Source: Antedon mediterranea (taxonomy: Eukaryota; Echinodermata; Crinoidea; Comatulida; Antedonidae). Taken from it: a stretch of 64,000 nucleotides of DNA. The notes below the pieces were generated by a model. It had not been told where the DNA came from and made no database searches. It was given only the letters and a program-made list of their open reading frames with translations. The translations under genes and the position numbers were made by a program. Location of the stretch: positions 10,908,501-10,972,500 of the forward strand of contig NC_092672.1 of NCBI RefSeq assembly GCF_964355755.1. The letters run 5' to 3'. The stretch's first letter is position 1. The number at the start of each line of letters is the position of its first letter. This document shows, piece by piece, positions 1 to 12,120 of this stretch.

Positions 1-178
1 GTACAATGTTTATGACACAATTCCTGGTGCAATTATAATTTGAAATAGAGGATTTTCATTGAAAAAAATTCATGTTTAGAGGAGTTTAAAGAAAACAAAC
101 ATTTGGTTTCAATTGGTAACTGTACATTGATGTGTAGTTCATTGATTGTAACCTTGACGAAACTGACTTGAAGCGTAA

Positions 179-541
179 AGCCGGTTTTCCACTAGGCGAA
201 TTTGTTCGCGCAAATCCAACGTTTCAAAGAGAAAAAAATCGCCTACTCTCTTTCCACTACAAGGGAATAGCTGCGACGTTCATGTTCCTCGCGTGGTTGC
301 TTAGCTTTTGATTTGCATGAGTGCTCATGAAAGCGTCATAACTCATTTCCTGAGCTCTGATTGGTTGCACAATATTTCGCTTCGCAAAAAGTAGAAACAA
401 TTTGAACTAGTAAATTTTGCTGAAGCGAAAATCAAAGGAACTAGAATTCGTTGAAGAAGGGAGACAGAAACTCGAATACGCATGCGCAGAGCATGACACT
501 TTCGATTCGCGCGAACAAATTCGCCTAGTGTAAAATCGGCT
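179..541. mobile_element. MITE with ~32-bp TIRs and 3-bp TAA duplication (PIF/Harbinger-like)
   Basis: The left end (from AGCCGGTTTTCCACTAGGCG) and the right end (…CGCCTAGTGTAAAATCGGCT) are inverted copies over about 32 bp with two or three mismatches. TAA flanks both ends (176-178 and 542-544). No coding capacity is seen. The TWA-type 3-bp target duplication is characteristic of PIF/Harbinger elements; the superfamily call is an inference from that alone. Confidence 0.8.
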
Positions 542-664
542 TAAATTAATTATTACTGGTTTACAATCAATGAACTACATATCAATATGAAGTAATTGGT
601 GTCTAACGTGAGGACTCGTTAATCTACATCTGTATTCAGTGAATGGTATTGTTTTTTAATTTAG

Positions 665-3600
665 TTATTGCAAGAGCAAGGTAAAGACAAAGTTGATAAC
701 ATGATGCCAACCATTGTCAAGCCAACCACAGCTGATACTTATATCAATTCAGACAGCCAGGTGAGATCAAGTTTGTTATGTTCAAGTACACTAAAGCTCT
801 GTCTACATTATCAAACTGTATGTGACAACAAAAATGTGATGTGCCCATATGGACAGGATGATGTCATATCACGGCCATATTTGGGAATATCATTACCATA
901 TTTGGGCACATCACACTTTGTCAAACTAGTTTGATAGTGTAGACAGAGCTTTAAGGTTACATGCTTACAGTAGGTTATTTTGTTTGAACTATTTATTATA
1001 TATGAAAGGTTGGCCATCTCAAAACCAAAGAACAATGTGTTAAATTATTGACACATAATAACATTAATGATAGATGTAGTTCTTCCACCAATATAATACA
1101 TGATCAAATACACATGTTTTAATTCAATTATTTTATTCCAAGTTTTCAATTGGGCTATGGTTCAACACAAATGTTAGCAGTTGCCTATACACAGTTAATT
1201 CGCAAACCCTCAGAATGAAACCATTTTACTCTATATTGTTTAAATGTTGTTACAATTCCCATTATTATTTCTTCTGAATCGTGTGTGTCCATCACTATAG
1301 GTGAACTTTATTTTACTGTTGTCGTCTGCTACTGTTATACATTCATGAATTTTTCAGTTTTTAAATTTCCATCTTTTTTTTGACAAGTGATATTGTATGA
1401 ATATGTTTTCTCTGTGTAATAGGAAAAGCTAATGTTATTTTTATTTTTAGACACCGTACGAGATTGGTATAGTTCGTCAGTTTCCATTCTCGTCATCATT
1501 ACAACGTATGAGTGTGATAACTCGAACTCTAGGCGCACCCAACATGGATGTGTACATGAAGGGAGCACCAGAAATGGTCGTATCTATGTGCAATAAAACT
1601 ACAGGTCAGTGTGTATTAATAAGGACATTTAGATTGAGTAAACGTGCACACGACAGTCACGTCCACATGGGTAATAGTCGACTGTTCCCGTCGACAGATA
1701 TATGAACATTTAGATTAAGTGGACATTTACATTGAAGTGCCGGTGCTCCATAGTAGCACTCGTCTGTGGTGCTATTTCACCTCACTAGGTCGGTGGAAGT
1801 ACACAGGCTTAGATCATGCTAAGTGTGTAGCTTAGGCCTAGCCAAGATCCTTAATTAAAGGCTGGCATCCTAGTGATAAAACCCAGGCCATAACCTGTAT
1901 TATTAAAAGCTTTATTTAAAATAACCAATACAAATCAATAATTCATAGATTGCAGATATAATTTGACTGAAATTAACTTTACTACATTCTCAAAAAAATC
2001 ATCGCAATACATTCTCGGCCATGATTTTGGTAAACATTGCAGTGTTATGACGTCATACGTCCACTAGTACTCATGTCAGAGAGCAAACGTCAAAATGTAA
2101 CTGAACAAGTGTTTTAATTTGTCAGTTGATGTATCAGTCACCTAGCGCATGCGCTATCATAAAAATGATAGGGTAGCAGTCGACATGAAAATCTAAAGTC
2201 CCTATTACAATAGACTGTGAAGTGAGAAAAAATAATAGATAGTATATATAGTTTCTGTGTCACAATATCAACCCTTGAGAATTTTCTGTGAAATTTAGTT
2301 TGCAGAACACATGCATGTGTGCACTGAGCTAGCCTCTCTGCGACCTCAATGTGTGACGTGTAAATATAGCTGATATAAATGGCCAAATTTGTTTGCCCAT
2401 TTAAAAAGAAATTGGTCAAAGAAACACCTATCTCATGGAAAAATGCTGTTCTTCATAGTCTAAACAGCATGAGTAAAAATAAATCTTGTAATGCTCTTAT
2501 CAGTTCACTAAAGATTAGATTTTTCTTCACACAGTCCCATCAAAGTTTCATGAAGAGCTACATGCATACACAGAGAAAGGATTGCGTGTGATTGGTCTAG
2601 CTTGGAGACCTCTTGACCTAAAACTTTCATGGCATCATGCTCATAAAATATCAAGGCAAGTTTAATTGTCTCTTTATATATACAGTTGTTATATAAGCTT
2701 ATTTAAAATCGCAAGACTACCGAATGTACAGTATGTAAGTTACTTAAATATGTCTTATTATTGATTCCAACAGATCTGAAGTTGAGAATGACTTGCAATT
2801 CTTAGGCCTGTTAATTCTACAAAACATGCTAAAACCAGAGACAACACCGATCATCCATCTGCTAAGAGAGGCTGATATACGAACAGTCATGGTGACAGGT
2901 ATAGTGCAAAGCAATGATTTGAAAAAGGTCCTAAAGGCGAATATAAAGCCAAATTATCAACTCCTTTTTGTTTTATTGTTTTTTTAAAATGTTTTGTCCA
3001 TTTTTTTTGTTAAATGCTCAAAAAGTGCAATTCAGTGACCCCATACATATACGGGCCTAACATCCTGGGACAGTAAATTACCCCGTATGGGATATGGGCC
3101 ATGTCTTCAAAGGGTTAAGTATTTGTTTGTTGGTCTCAAGCTCCTAACCCCATGATCAGGAGTTCAATGCCCAACACGCTCTTACTCAAATAAGCTACTG
3201 TAAATATTTTAGTTATTATAAGTTATACTTGCCATTTTATTTTATCAGGAGACAATGTTCTAACTGCCACTAGTGTTGCCAGAGATTGTGGCATGATTGA
3301 ACCCAATTCAAGAATTATTCATGTTTGTGCTTCTCCTCCCTCTGAAAATGTACAAGCTTGTATTGAATGGACTGAATCAGATGCAACAACAGCGGAAGGA
3401 TATACACAGAATAGTAAAGCTGATAGTATCCAATTAGTGAGTCATTTTTATTAAGGCTGTTTTATCATAAAGATACTATAAACTACTAGTATACAAATGA
3501 TGAATGTATTTATTATTAGTTGGATGGTGATGGTTTTTTTTTTTCAGAAAACATTTACTGAAGACATTCCTTGTTCCACGTATAATTTTGCTGTGACTGG

Positions 3601-6600
3601 AAAATCATTTGCTGTAATCAAAAATCATTTTCAAGACCTTATGCCAAAGGTAGGCATTATTTATTATTAATATGACAGTCTCCGGTAAACACATGACCTT
3701 CACCATGCAAGTCCATCATAGTTTTTAACATAATCGTTAAATTTGCATGAAAAATGTCCAAGTGCGAACAAGGATCACATTTACCGCTGGCTGGGGTGAA
3801 GTTACATTTGTTAAATTTACCATTTTGCGAACAAGGCTTTAGTTTTACCACCTAACTTGGAATTTTTGGATTGTGGGTTATATACAGGTATTTTGAATTC
3901 ATAGATTTATATTTTCTGCTGTTTTTTAATAAAGATAGTGCAAAGAGGAACTGTGTTTGCAAGGATGTCTCCTGACCAAAAAGTTCAACTAGTAGAAGAA
4001 TTGCAAGCATTAGGGTAATTATAGCTGCTTTTAATGTTTTTGAAAACACTGGTAAACTAAAAATAATACCCCCATATTTGTACTTTTTGGGTTCAACATT
4101 TGAATAATTTCTGACCTTGGTCCATGAATTCAAATAAAAAAGGGAGGTGTCGGGATAATTCCAAAAGGCGAGGGAGGGGTAGTAAAAAGAGTAATAACTT
4201 CAAAGTGACAAACTGTTGCCTGTGATTCATAAAATTCATTGTGCGTACAGCACGTCTAATGGTAAAACATTATGAACACTTATTGAGTACCAGACTTACA
4301 GTAAAACAAAACTATCACTTTTTATATTTTGATTCATGCAGATACAGTGTTGGGATGTGCGGTGATGGAGCCAATGATTGTGGTGCCCTCAAGGCTGCAC
4401 ACGCTGGCATCTCATTGTCTGAAGCCGAGGCATCAGTAGCCTCGCCTTTCACGTCACAGATTGCAAATATATCATGTGTACCAAAGTTAATCAGGTACTG
4501 TAATAGACTTTATACCGTTGCGATTATATCCTGTTTGAAAAATAAATATGCGTTTACAAATTCTGTTATTAATATACTACTTGTATCGGCATTAGCGTTG
4601 TATAAATGTGTGTACAAATACCAGGATTGTCCTGGTGCTGCCACAGTATTATCTGATCATGGTAGTCATTGTGAGGTGTTTGCCGTGGGTCAGTATTTTA
4701 CTATTTATTTATTTATTTATTTATTTTTTAACTTCACAGTTAAACTGAGGACCATTTTAATGAAAAAATATATTACCTAAAGACAGAAATATGTTTTGTT
4801 TGTTTGTTTGTTTTATCTTTATACTGGGTGACCTCTTCAGTCAAAGACTGATCTCCCAGAGGGCCCAGTTGGTGATCAGTGGCTGTGATGTACTAATACA
4901 CCGGGGTAACCCCCTACTCATCTCGAAAGATGTACTAGATTCTTTAAAGTGCACACGAGCAAGTTGTGTACACTGGACCTACGGTTTATAGTCCTTATCC
5001 GAGAAGACTCGTTCTACCACCAGAACCATGGAGTGAGTGAGCCTCGAACCCCTGCCAATGTTATGGCTACGTGATTACGGTTCCACTGTCTTAACCGCTC
5101 GGCCACTCACTCACTATGTTGACGGCTTGCAATTTGTTCTGCTTTAAAATCTGATCTAATATCTATAGTAGTAATAGCTACCTTGTCTTGACAAGTTAGT
5201 GAAACAGTGTGGTGATGTGAGATTCCATTTTTGGGCTTTTTTCTGGTTTATTTTACATCAACTTTTTTCATTTTTACATTTGTGGTAAACAGTGCATAGG
5301 GACTATTTGTATTTTGCACTATATAAATTTAAAACCATTATATGATTCTTATTTGTAATAATTATATTTTTCAGAGAAGGCAGAGCAAGTCTTGTCACCT
5401 CTTTTGGAGTATTCAAGTATATGGCCCTCTACAGTTTAATACAATATATCTCAGTCACTATACTATATTGGGTAAGTTTACTGTTATTGTGCTAACTTTT
5501 ATCTACGCCTTACCCTCCTCGGTGTTGGCCCAAGTTTGTGTGTACATATATCACAGCATTCAAATTTAGTGGTTTGATGTGTTGTTTTACATTTAAATTA
5601 GTTCAAATATGGGATTGACTTGTACAGTACCGCAATGTGGGCTTGTATCTCAGGCTGGGTGTATTTCCCAGGCTGGGCTTGTTAGATAAAAAAACAGGTT
5701 GAGCGGTTAAAGGCAGGGTTGCTGCAAACCATAGCTATACAATCGGCACAGATTCAATGCACACCTTGATAATTCTTCTGGTGGTAGAACAATTATTCTC
5801 AAGGACTTAAAACTCAAGATTCAGTGTACATATCTGGCTTGTGTGCACTTTAAAAAACACAGTAAATCTTTTGGAAGAGTATGGGGTTACCACGGTGTAC
5901 TGGTCTATTCAGCCCCTGTCATTGTGAAAAGACTAACAGGTGCCATTTGGTGCCAGCACCTTACATTGAGGGAGGGACCCTTACGAGAGTAGAAAGTTGT
6001 GTGTAATTCAGCCCAGTAGGTTTGCAGGTTATTCCCCATTTACATTTCTTTAAAATATCCTATGGTAACAAAGGTCGTGTTTATACAACACTCTAAATTT
6101 GAACACGGCTTTAATTTTTAGCGTGTTGTTCGGACCGAGGTCAACCCACATTAACGTTTGCTGTTATACTAGAAATCACGATACCGTGTTATACCGGAAG
6201 TTTCATCAACACGCAGTGCATGCTAGGATAAAAGGTCAAATCGTTGATCGCGCTTGAATTGGCTGAGTTGTCAACAATCATCGTCGCCTCCTCGCTGTCC
6301 GATGTATTCGCGCGGTTTTTACCATTTTCATTATATTGTATTTGTTCACGTTTGCATTGTTGTTTATTTTGTTCTCGGTTCATTTAAATTAATAAAAGTT
6401 ATTTTAAGGGTTTCATTGTTTCATCTATACACTATGGAAGAAGATGCCATTTTTGCGATGTTATTTTTTTTATTCTGTTTGGAGTGGGAAACGATAGAGG
6501 CCTACTACCACTACGAGTTGGCCCCACTAGGCTAGGCGTAAGACGTGGTAGGAGGATGATTGCTGGCAGCGAAGCAGCAATAAATGGGCCCAATCTTGTT

Positions 6601-9600
6601 AGCAATGATTGATATTACGACCTGTTTTAACGAGAGGTCAAAATATACCCTGAGGACACTTCCAACACGGTAACGGCGACCGGGAATCCACCAAATTTTA
6701 GGATTCAGCCAAGTAGCCTTTTTTGCAATTAAAATCTCATTACACGGAATCTCTTTGTTGTTATACAACACACTTTTCGTAGGCGTGTAGAATATGCGTG
6801 TAATAGCGTGTTGTATAAACGCGCCCTTAGTGTCAAACAGGCCATAGTCTGTATATTCTCTATGCTTTTTAACAAAAATGGGTGTTGTAGTAGAATTATT
6901 GTACAATATCATCTTATACAAGAGTTTACCAGAAAAACAATGCTTACTGGTATTCTCTTTTTTTTTTTAAACATTGAATGACCATTTTGTAACCTGTCTC
7001 GTGTTTATCTTTTTTTTTTACAGATTAATTCTAATCTGAGTGATAAGCAATTTCTTTATGCAGATTTGGCTATTACCACAACTGTTGCAATATTAAGTAA
7101 TTATTTCAAAAGATTTTTTCAAGGTTCATTTATTGTTCAGAATGGTTTTTAGGGAGGCGTTTTTTCGAGTGAGGCATTTATTCTGGGAGGTGTTTATTTT
7201 TTGGTTTAAATTTAACATGCAAACTAAAATAAATATGCCCTAAATATTAATTAATTAAAACAAATAGAAATGTATTATCCAAAATTGTGTAAATAATGCC
7301 TGTGGCGGGCTTTTACTTGAGGAAATAAATAAACCCCAGATTTTATTCTAAATGAATCTATGGGAGGTATTTATTTGATGTGGCGTTTATTCAAAGCGTG
7401 CTGTTTATTTAGATTTACGTTTGTCCTCTTGTTGTGTTTGTGTTGTCCTGTAGCGTAATTGTGTATTTAATATATATAATATTATTTCTACTACTTTAAT
7501 TAATATTTAATTATTGTTTATTGTATTGATACATTTATTAGTGTATTTTGTTCTGGTGAAACCAGGCTTAAAGCTCTATATTGAGCTTATTTGGTCTTTT
7601 CCAGGCTTTGCATTTTTTATTTAATACTTTGAATTATTTTGTAAAACTATTAAGTTTGATGCATTGTGAAATAAAAACGAACGAACGAACGAATTTAGAT
7701 TTGTTTTGGTTTGCAAAATCGAAAGCTTGATAATTCGTCTTTGAGATGTCTGTTCAAAATTAGTGTCTTTATGTAAAGTGAGTCAATATGTTGGTTTATA
7801 TTCTGCTGTTTGCATGGGTGTGTGTGAACAGGCAGTCTAATTAGACAGTGGAAATTTGTACAAATGGAATGTACTATTTTTTATAGCACTTTTCATCAGC
7901 CTTTGGTGAGGCTACAGTAGTATAACAAGCCTACCTTTTCAAATATAATAGCTATTATAACGGTTTATGTATTATTTATCATTAACAGAATAAATACTGT
8001 ATATAATTTCTCATCTATTTCGTTTTTTAGTGAGCTATAATGGTCCTTACCAAGGCCTGGTAAAAAAGCGCCCTCCTGGTAGTCTCTTGTCTCCAGTCAT
8101 TCTAATCTCAATCATCATTCAGATCTTCATACAAGCCACATGCCAAGCAACAGCGTATGGCCTGCTATTTACACAAAGCTGGTGAGTATTCTATATAGCT
8201 GTCATATAATTTTATGCAAATTATAAATTTATGCAAATTTATTTTTTATGTTTATTATTTATACATAGTTATACCAACCTGAGAGATTTTAAATGCGTGA
8301 CAGGCTACACTGTGTCGTGTCAGTCCACCGTATGATTTTACATTTGTTAATCGCAATCGTGACTATCGGCCCATCCTTCATCATAGTGAACAACAATGGA
8401 AACATTTATTGTAATTTTTCCATATTACATATTTTTTTTGATATGTTTATTAATTTTTAAATTAATTTTTCTTTTAAATAATTTGAATGGTAATAAAAAA
8501 TGATCATGCATATACTTATGCTAAATGCGTGACAAATATCTGGTCACGCCCGTGTTTGTTCAAAATGCATGTTTCATTAATAATCTCTTTGAAATATGAG
8601 ACCGTCCCGCACGATGCAAGACTTTATATAAGAACTAGGAAAATGCCTATTTTGATAAGATCATGACACCAATACAAGGAGGCAATTTCCATTTTTCTGA
8701 ATTTCTTCAAATATGCACGATATTATATGTTAATGTCATGGTTATTTTATGTGATAGTTTTTATTTAAATTTACCAGATGTACAATTATTAATATCATTG
8801 TGTTTATCTATTTTTTATATATTTTGTTAAATTGTTCATTTCAATGTTTTTAATTTCAATTCAATTTATTGAGTATATCATTTTGATCTTTGCAGGTTTA
8901 CTCCTTTACAGCCTAGTGAAGATGTCAACGATAATTTAAAGTGTGCAGAAAATTCTGCAGTGTTTTTAACATCTTGCTATCAGTATTTCTTTGTAGCTGC
9001 TGCCTTTTCTAAAGGACCACCCTACAGAACTCCTCTTCATAGTAACAGTAGGTTAACAAAATTAATTATTATTGATTGTTGATTGTATACTTGGTATTTC
9101 ATTGATTAATCACGCGTTACTTGGAATTAGCCCTACCTAACGCAAAAGTGGTATATAACAGTGATAATTAATGCTCTCTAATGCACGTTCAGATTTCTGT
9201 AAAAGAATTTTTGCCATGTGGCGTTTTTGACTGATCGTGTTCAAAATGGTTGTTGTGCATGCCGTCTACAACTGTGCTACTCCACGTTTAAAGTTGGAGC
9301 ATTGTCTTTTTAGTGGCCTAGCTTCCTGGCTTAGCATTCATCAATGATTTACCACATAATAAATTGAATTAAATTAAGTAGGTGTGTTACAAAACAACAA
9401 TGAATGGATTGTTTTTTATTCGTTGAATGGAGAGAATATTTCATTCAATGATGAAAAATTGACTGCTCTATTTTCAACTCGGCTCTGCCTCGTTAAAAAT
9501 AGAGAAGTTAATTCTTCAATTCATGAAATGTTCTCACCATCCAACTCAAAACATTCATTATTTGTATACTACTGATTATGAATAATCTTTTGGTATTGGC

Positions 9601-10847
9601 TATCTGTTGTTCCAAATATATATAACACTAGTGTAATATAAAAACTATACTTGCGAACTTTTTACAATGCCTGAAATTGTTTATATTGCTTCTATGGGTT
9701 TCTGTATATTAAATGTTTTAGCACCCTCTATTGTTTGGTCACAAGCAGCGCAGACGTAAGTGGGTTAACAGACATGAAACTGCTTCGTGAACTAGTGCCT
9801 CAACTGCTATGTCATTGACTCAAATTTGTTTATTTATTTTTTATTTTTGCAGTGTTCTTCTTGCTATCATTGGTTGCAATGTTTTGTTTTACAACTTTTA
9901 TGTTGTTTTGGAGGAAGGAGATTGTTCTGCTATCAAGCTTCTTTTTACTTGAACAACTTGCGCCAGAACACTTTACCTTCTGCCTGATGTTGTTTATGCT
10001 GATCATTGTAAATGCCATTGCAACATTTTCTGTTGAGGTAAGACAGATTTTATTTACAGTATATTATTGTGAAAAAAAGAACCATATTTTATCTACAGAA
10101 AATAGAAGATATGTTATACCATGGTTTATACCATCCAGCTGCCTTTGAGTTTTTAGTCTGTATCAGAAACGAGATCGAAACAGGACAAGACAAGAAATGT
10201 TTTTTTTATCTAGGCTTGATTTCAGTAGATGATTTCAGTCATTCAGGGTATAAGAATTATGTCGGGTGAAGGCCTAGCATCGAATACTGCTGGTTGTTTG
10301 TAATGGTAAAGCTTAGTCCCCACCAGGACGCAACACAAAGCGTGGATGCAACGTATCCACACAAAGTGCAGTAAGAACATAACATTGGGTGTAAAAAGTG
10401 GGAATCGACGACGCAAACATGGTGTCGTAGACGTACATTCAACACGGTTTTCTGTTTTGCATACGTTGCAGCAGTGATGATTCAACGTCTCGTAAGAGAG
10501 TGGGAGGATGCGAAATTGATAGAAGAGTAGACATTCCACCTTATACATGCTACTTTAATTCATGTCAACAGTTGTATTTCCATTAATTTGTTTGTGATTT
10601 TTTCTATTTTTTACTTTCAGTGTGTTGTATATTCCTTTAATCATATTAATGCTATGTCACCTTTACTTCTTTTCAGTGCATCATTGGTAAAGAAAGCTTC
10701 AAAACATTCATTAGGTCTTTACGTAGAAAAACAAAATCGAAGAATATTTACAAGCTGATTGAAAAAGAGATCAGAGAAGACAAGAACTGGCCACCAATTA
10801 AAAAGGTTACTAACACATGCAATAACGGTGAAACAGCAAACGCATGA
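665..10847 (+). CDS. P5B-type cation/polyamine-transporting ATPase (ATP13A2/ATP13A3 family), 5' partial
   Basis: Exons: 665-760, 1451-1604, 2535-2655, 2774-2898, 3249-3436, 3548-3649, 3935-4014, 4342-4494, 5375-5471, 7024-7096, 8031-8181, 8896-9047, 9853-10037, 10677-10847. Joined, they stay in frame for 615 codons and end at TGA. Visible hallmarks, in order, are the nucleotide-domain motif MKGAPEM, TGDN (TGDxxTA-type hinge), RMSPDQK, then [20 protein letters not shown] with the [13 protein letters not shown] tail that is diagnostic of P5 ATPases. Six hydrophobic segments follow (about M5-M10). P5B pumps are endolysosomal; vertebrate ATP13A2/3 export polyamines, and the same role is inferred here. 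The N-terminal half, with the actuator domain and phosphorylated Asp motif, lies upstream of the window. I cannot assign orthology to ATP13A2, A3, A4 or A5; invertebrates often have one copy. All introns are GT-AG except the one after 2655, which has a GC donor. Confidence 0.95.
792..953. mobile_element. Short MITE, ~25-bp TIRs (TAAAGCTCTGTCTACA…)
   Basis: TAAAGCTCTGTCTACATTAT at the left is answered by an inverted copy ending GACAGAGCTTTA at the right, extending through ATCAAACT. The element is 162 bp, flanked by or ending in TA, in the intron just after the 665-760 exon. No coding capacity. Confidence 0.75.
1451..1604 (+). CDS. P5B ATPase exon with KGAP nucleotide-binding motif
   Basis: Acceptor TTTTTAG and donor ACAG|GTCAGT. 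The translation runs from [20 protein letters not shown] through [24 protein letters not shown] and KGAPE are conserved in the nucleotide-binding domain of P5 ATPases; the Lys of KGA contacts ATP in P-type pumps. The exon ends in phase 1, matching the next exon at 2535. Confidence 0.93.
2656..2773 (+). other. GC-AG intron in the P5B ATPase gene
   Basis: The exon end TATCAAG is followed by GCAAGT instead of GTAAGT, and the acceptor is CCAACAG at 2773. The split Arg codon (AG|A) keeps the frame open across the junction, so the GC donor seems real. GC donors with strong AAG|GCAAGT context are a known minor class. Confidence 0.8.
2774..3436 (+). CDS. P5B ATPase exon pair carrying the TGDN hinge motif
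   Basis: Exon 2774-2898 encodes [19 protein letters not shown]...[12 protein letters not shown], and exon 3249-3436 continues with [17 protein letters not shown]. Together they give VMVTGDNVLTA, the P-domain hinge of P-type ATPases in its P5 form. LKPET-P-I is also typical of the family. The intron between them is about 350 bp, phase 1. Exon 3249-3436 ends in phase 0. Confidence 0.93.
3935..4494 (+). CDS. P5B ATPase exon pair with the GDGAND Mg-binding motif
   Basis: Exon 3935-4014 encodes [20 protein letters not shown]. Exon 4342-4494 encodes [20 protein letters not shown] followed by [18 protein letters not shown]. GDGxND is the universal Mg2+-coordinating motif of the P domain. The Cys after GDGAND and the [11 protein letters not shown] tail separate P5 pumps from Ca, Na/K and lipid P-type pumps. 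Confidence 0.96.
4701..4813. repeat. TTTA and TTTG microsatellites
   Basis: A run of ATTT units lies at about 4702-4727 and a run of GTTT units at about 4793-4812, inside an ATPase intron and next to the 3' end of a SINE, where such tails are common. Confidence 0.8.
4822..5116 (-). mobile_element. tRNA-derived SINE, copy A
   Basis: Read on the minus strand from 5116, it begins with tRNA-like sequence: GTGGCCGAGCGGTTAAGAC is a good A box and GGGTTCGAGGCTCACTCAC a good B box, resembling class II (Ser/Leu) tRNAs. A tRNA-unrelated body follows (GTAGAACGAGTC…), shared with copies at 5697-5945 and 12121-12419. The other end abuts TTTG repeats. Confidence 0.82.
5375..10847 (+). CDS. P5B ATPase C-terminal membrane exons (M5-M10) and cytosolic tail
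   Basis: Six exons (5375-5471, 7024-7096, 8031-8181, 8896-9047, 9853-10037, 10677-10847). Hydrophobic stretches read [89 protein letters not shown] and [24 protein letters not shown] before M7 and the AFSKG-PYR loop after M8 are familiar from ATP13A proteins. The 56-codon last exon is basic and cytosolic, ending in NGETANA and a stop at 10845-10847. Confidence 0.92.
5697..5945 (+). mobile_element. tRNA-derived SINE, diverged copy C (same family)
   Basis: It begins with GAGCGGTTAAAGGCAGGGTT (A-box-like) and continues with TTCTGGTGGTAGAACAATTA, then GTGTGCACTTTAAAAAACAC and GGGGTTACCACGGTGTACT, matching in order the body of copies A and B but in the opposite orientation. Many mismatches suggest an older insertion. 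Confidence 0.7.
6071..6829. mobile_element. ~760-bp inverted-repeat element in an ATPase intron
   Basis: AAGGTCGTGTTTATACAACA at the left and an inverted copy (TGTTGTATAAACGCGCCCTT) at the right define TIRs of about 21 bp with a few mismatches. I could not define a target duplication. A 129-codon open frame on the minus strand (6921-6532) overlaps the right end and runs beyond it; it resembles nothing I recognise and is probably fortuitous. Confidence 0.5.
7141..7410. repeat. Interspersed GAGGCRTTTATT motif repeat
   Basis: Variants of GGGAGGYRTTTATTY recur at about 7143, 7170, 7185, 7360 and 7380. They form an irregular repeat next to the exon at 7024-7096. Looks like a decayed simple or mobile repeat; no TIRs found. 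Confidence 0.4.
9390..9563. mobile_element. Near-complete palindrome (foldback MITE)
   Basis: The two halves are inverted copies over most of their length. GTTGAATGGAGAGAATATTT near 9423 pairs with GATGGTGAGAACATTTCAT read in reverse from about 9543, and GACTGCTCTATTTTCAAC pairs with its inverted copy ending AAAATAGAGAAGTTAA. The centre is GGCTCTGCC. The 63-codon ORF here is a by-product of the palindrome. Confidence 0.65.
10306..10550. mobile_element. One-ended fragment of the AAAGCGTGGTTCCCAC MITE family
   Basis: TAAAGCTTAGTCCCCACCAG followed by GACGCAACACAAAGCGTGG matches the left end of the elements at 12950 and 13177. The matching right end is not recognisable, so the limit near 10550 is arbitrary. 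Confidence 0.4.
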
Positions 10848-12120
10848 CATTTATTTTGCAATTTAAACACAAGATTTTGATTGGTGTGATCTTTTCAGTC
10901 ACCTAAAAAATTGTTTATAATGCATCAATTGATAATCTACTGGGCTAAAATAGAGGGTGCTATAGAAAATTCACTCATGCATGCAATTTATAAGTAAAAT
11001 TATTTTGAGGCCTGTTATTGCCTGTTTTTCTGATACTAGATAAAATATTTTACCACCAGTTAAAAAAAAAACTGTTGTTAATGACAAAAAAAGATAGTCT
11101 ACAGTTGCAACAACTGTGTTTGTATTCTTACCATGACCTTTGACCCAATCCAGTTTTTTGTTAATACAGTCAACTCTCCCAATACCGGACAACTATGGAT
11201 TGTCCTAATATTTCTTCTTTTTTTTCATATCTTTTATACATACAAAAGAGAAAAAAACATTATTTGAACAATATTTCTGGCTTTCTGGAAATTCTGGTAT
11301 TTGGAATTAATTTTGTAATGGTAACAATGAATTTGGAACTTTTTGGCCCTGGTTTTGGGAGAGTTTCCGTATTCAGAGAGTCTGTTATTAACTTTGGAGT
11401 TGACTGTAGGTAATAATATAGAAAATAATGTCAGGGTGTGGTTGGGAGTGAAACTAGGTCTTCTTTGGAGTTCTCTACTAAGTAATTCCAGTTTAAGTTA
11501 TTATGCTTAAATGCTTTCCCCAATAGAGGCACTAGAGCTGCAATTATTGTCTTCCGCTGCATTGTCTGTTAAGTATTTTACCAAGATAGAATAATACCAA
11601 AACAGATTTGAATTTTTATATTTATATCAAATAGCAGAACCTCAATTAAAGGGATGATTATGAGGAAAATGAAATATTTATTTTGTACAGGAATAAAGGT
11701 CACCCATGTGACAGAGTCTATTTTACAATAGTTATATTATTATTAAAATGTACTGTATAGTATATACAACATTACAACACTAGTAAAGGTATGTTAAGGT
11801 TTACAGTTTAAAGTGAGCACAAAAGGTAATTGGTCATCACTAGGCTAGCATTACTCCTGTGAGTATGATAACCAGATTTCCTTTTTGGAAAACACATGGT
11901 GTACCGTCTGTATATGTTCTACTGTACTTTACTCATCATGTTGATGTTATATGAATCATAAAACAGAACTTCCGTTTCAAACTTCTTAATACAAGAGTGT
12001 AAATTATATAATAGTGTATTATGTATGTACAGATTTGTACTTAAGTATGAAATAGATCTAAATAGATATATTTGATATATATTTATTTATTATTTATTTT
12101 TTCATTTTACCTTATTTATA

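Noticed and set aside
4822-5116. Possible functional tRNA-Ser/Leu gene on the minus strand
   Set aside because: A and B boxes are good but the acceptor and anticodon stems do not form, and a shared SINE body follows in three copies.
6532-6921. 129-codon open frame on the minus strand in an ATPase intron
   Set aside because: It overlaps one end of an inverted-repeat element, has no recognisable family, and has no promoter or paired splice sites; long chance ORFs are expected at this length.
10243-10548. 101-codon minus-strand frame near the ATPase 3' end
   Set aside because: Lies in a MITE fragment and resembles no protein family.
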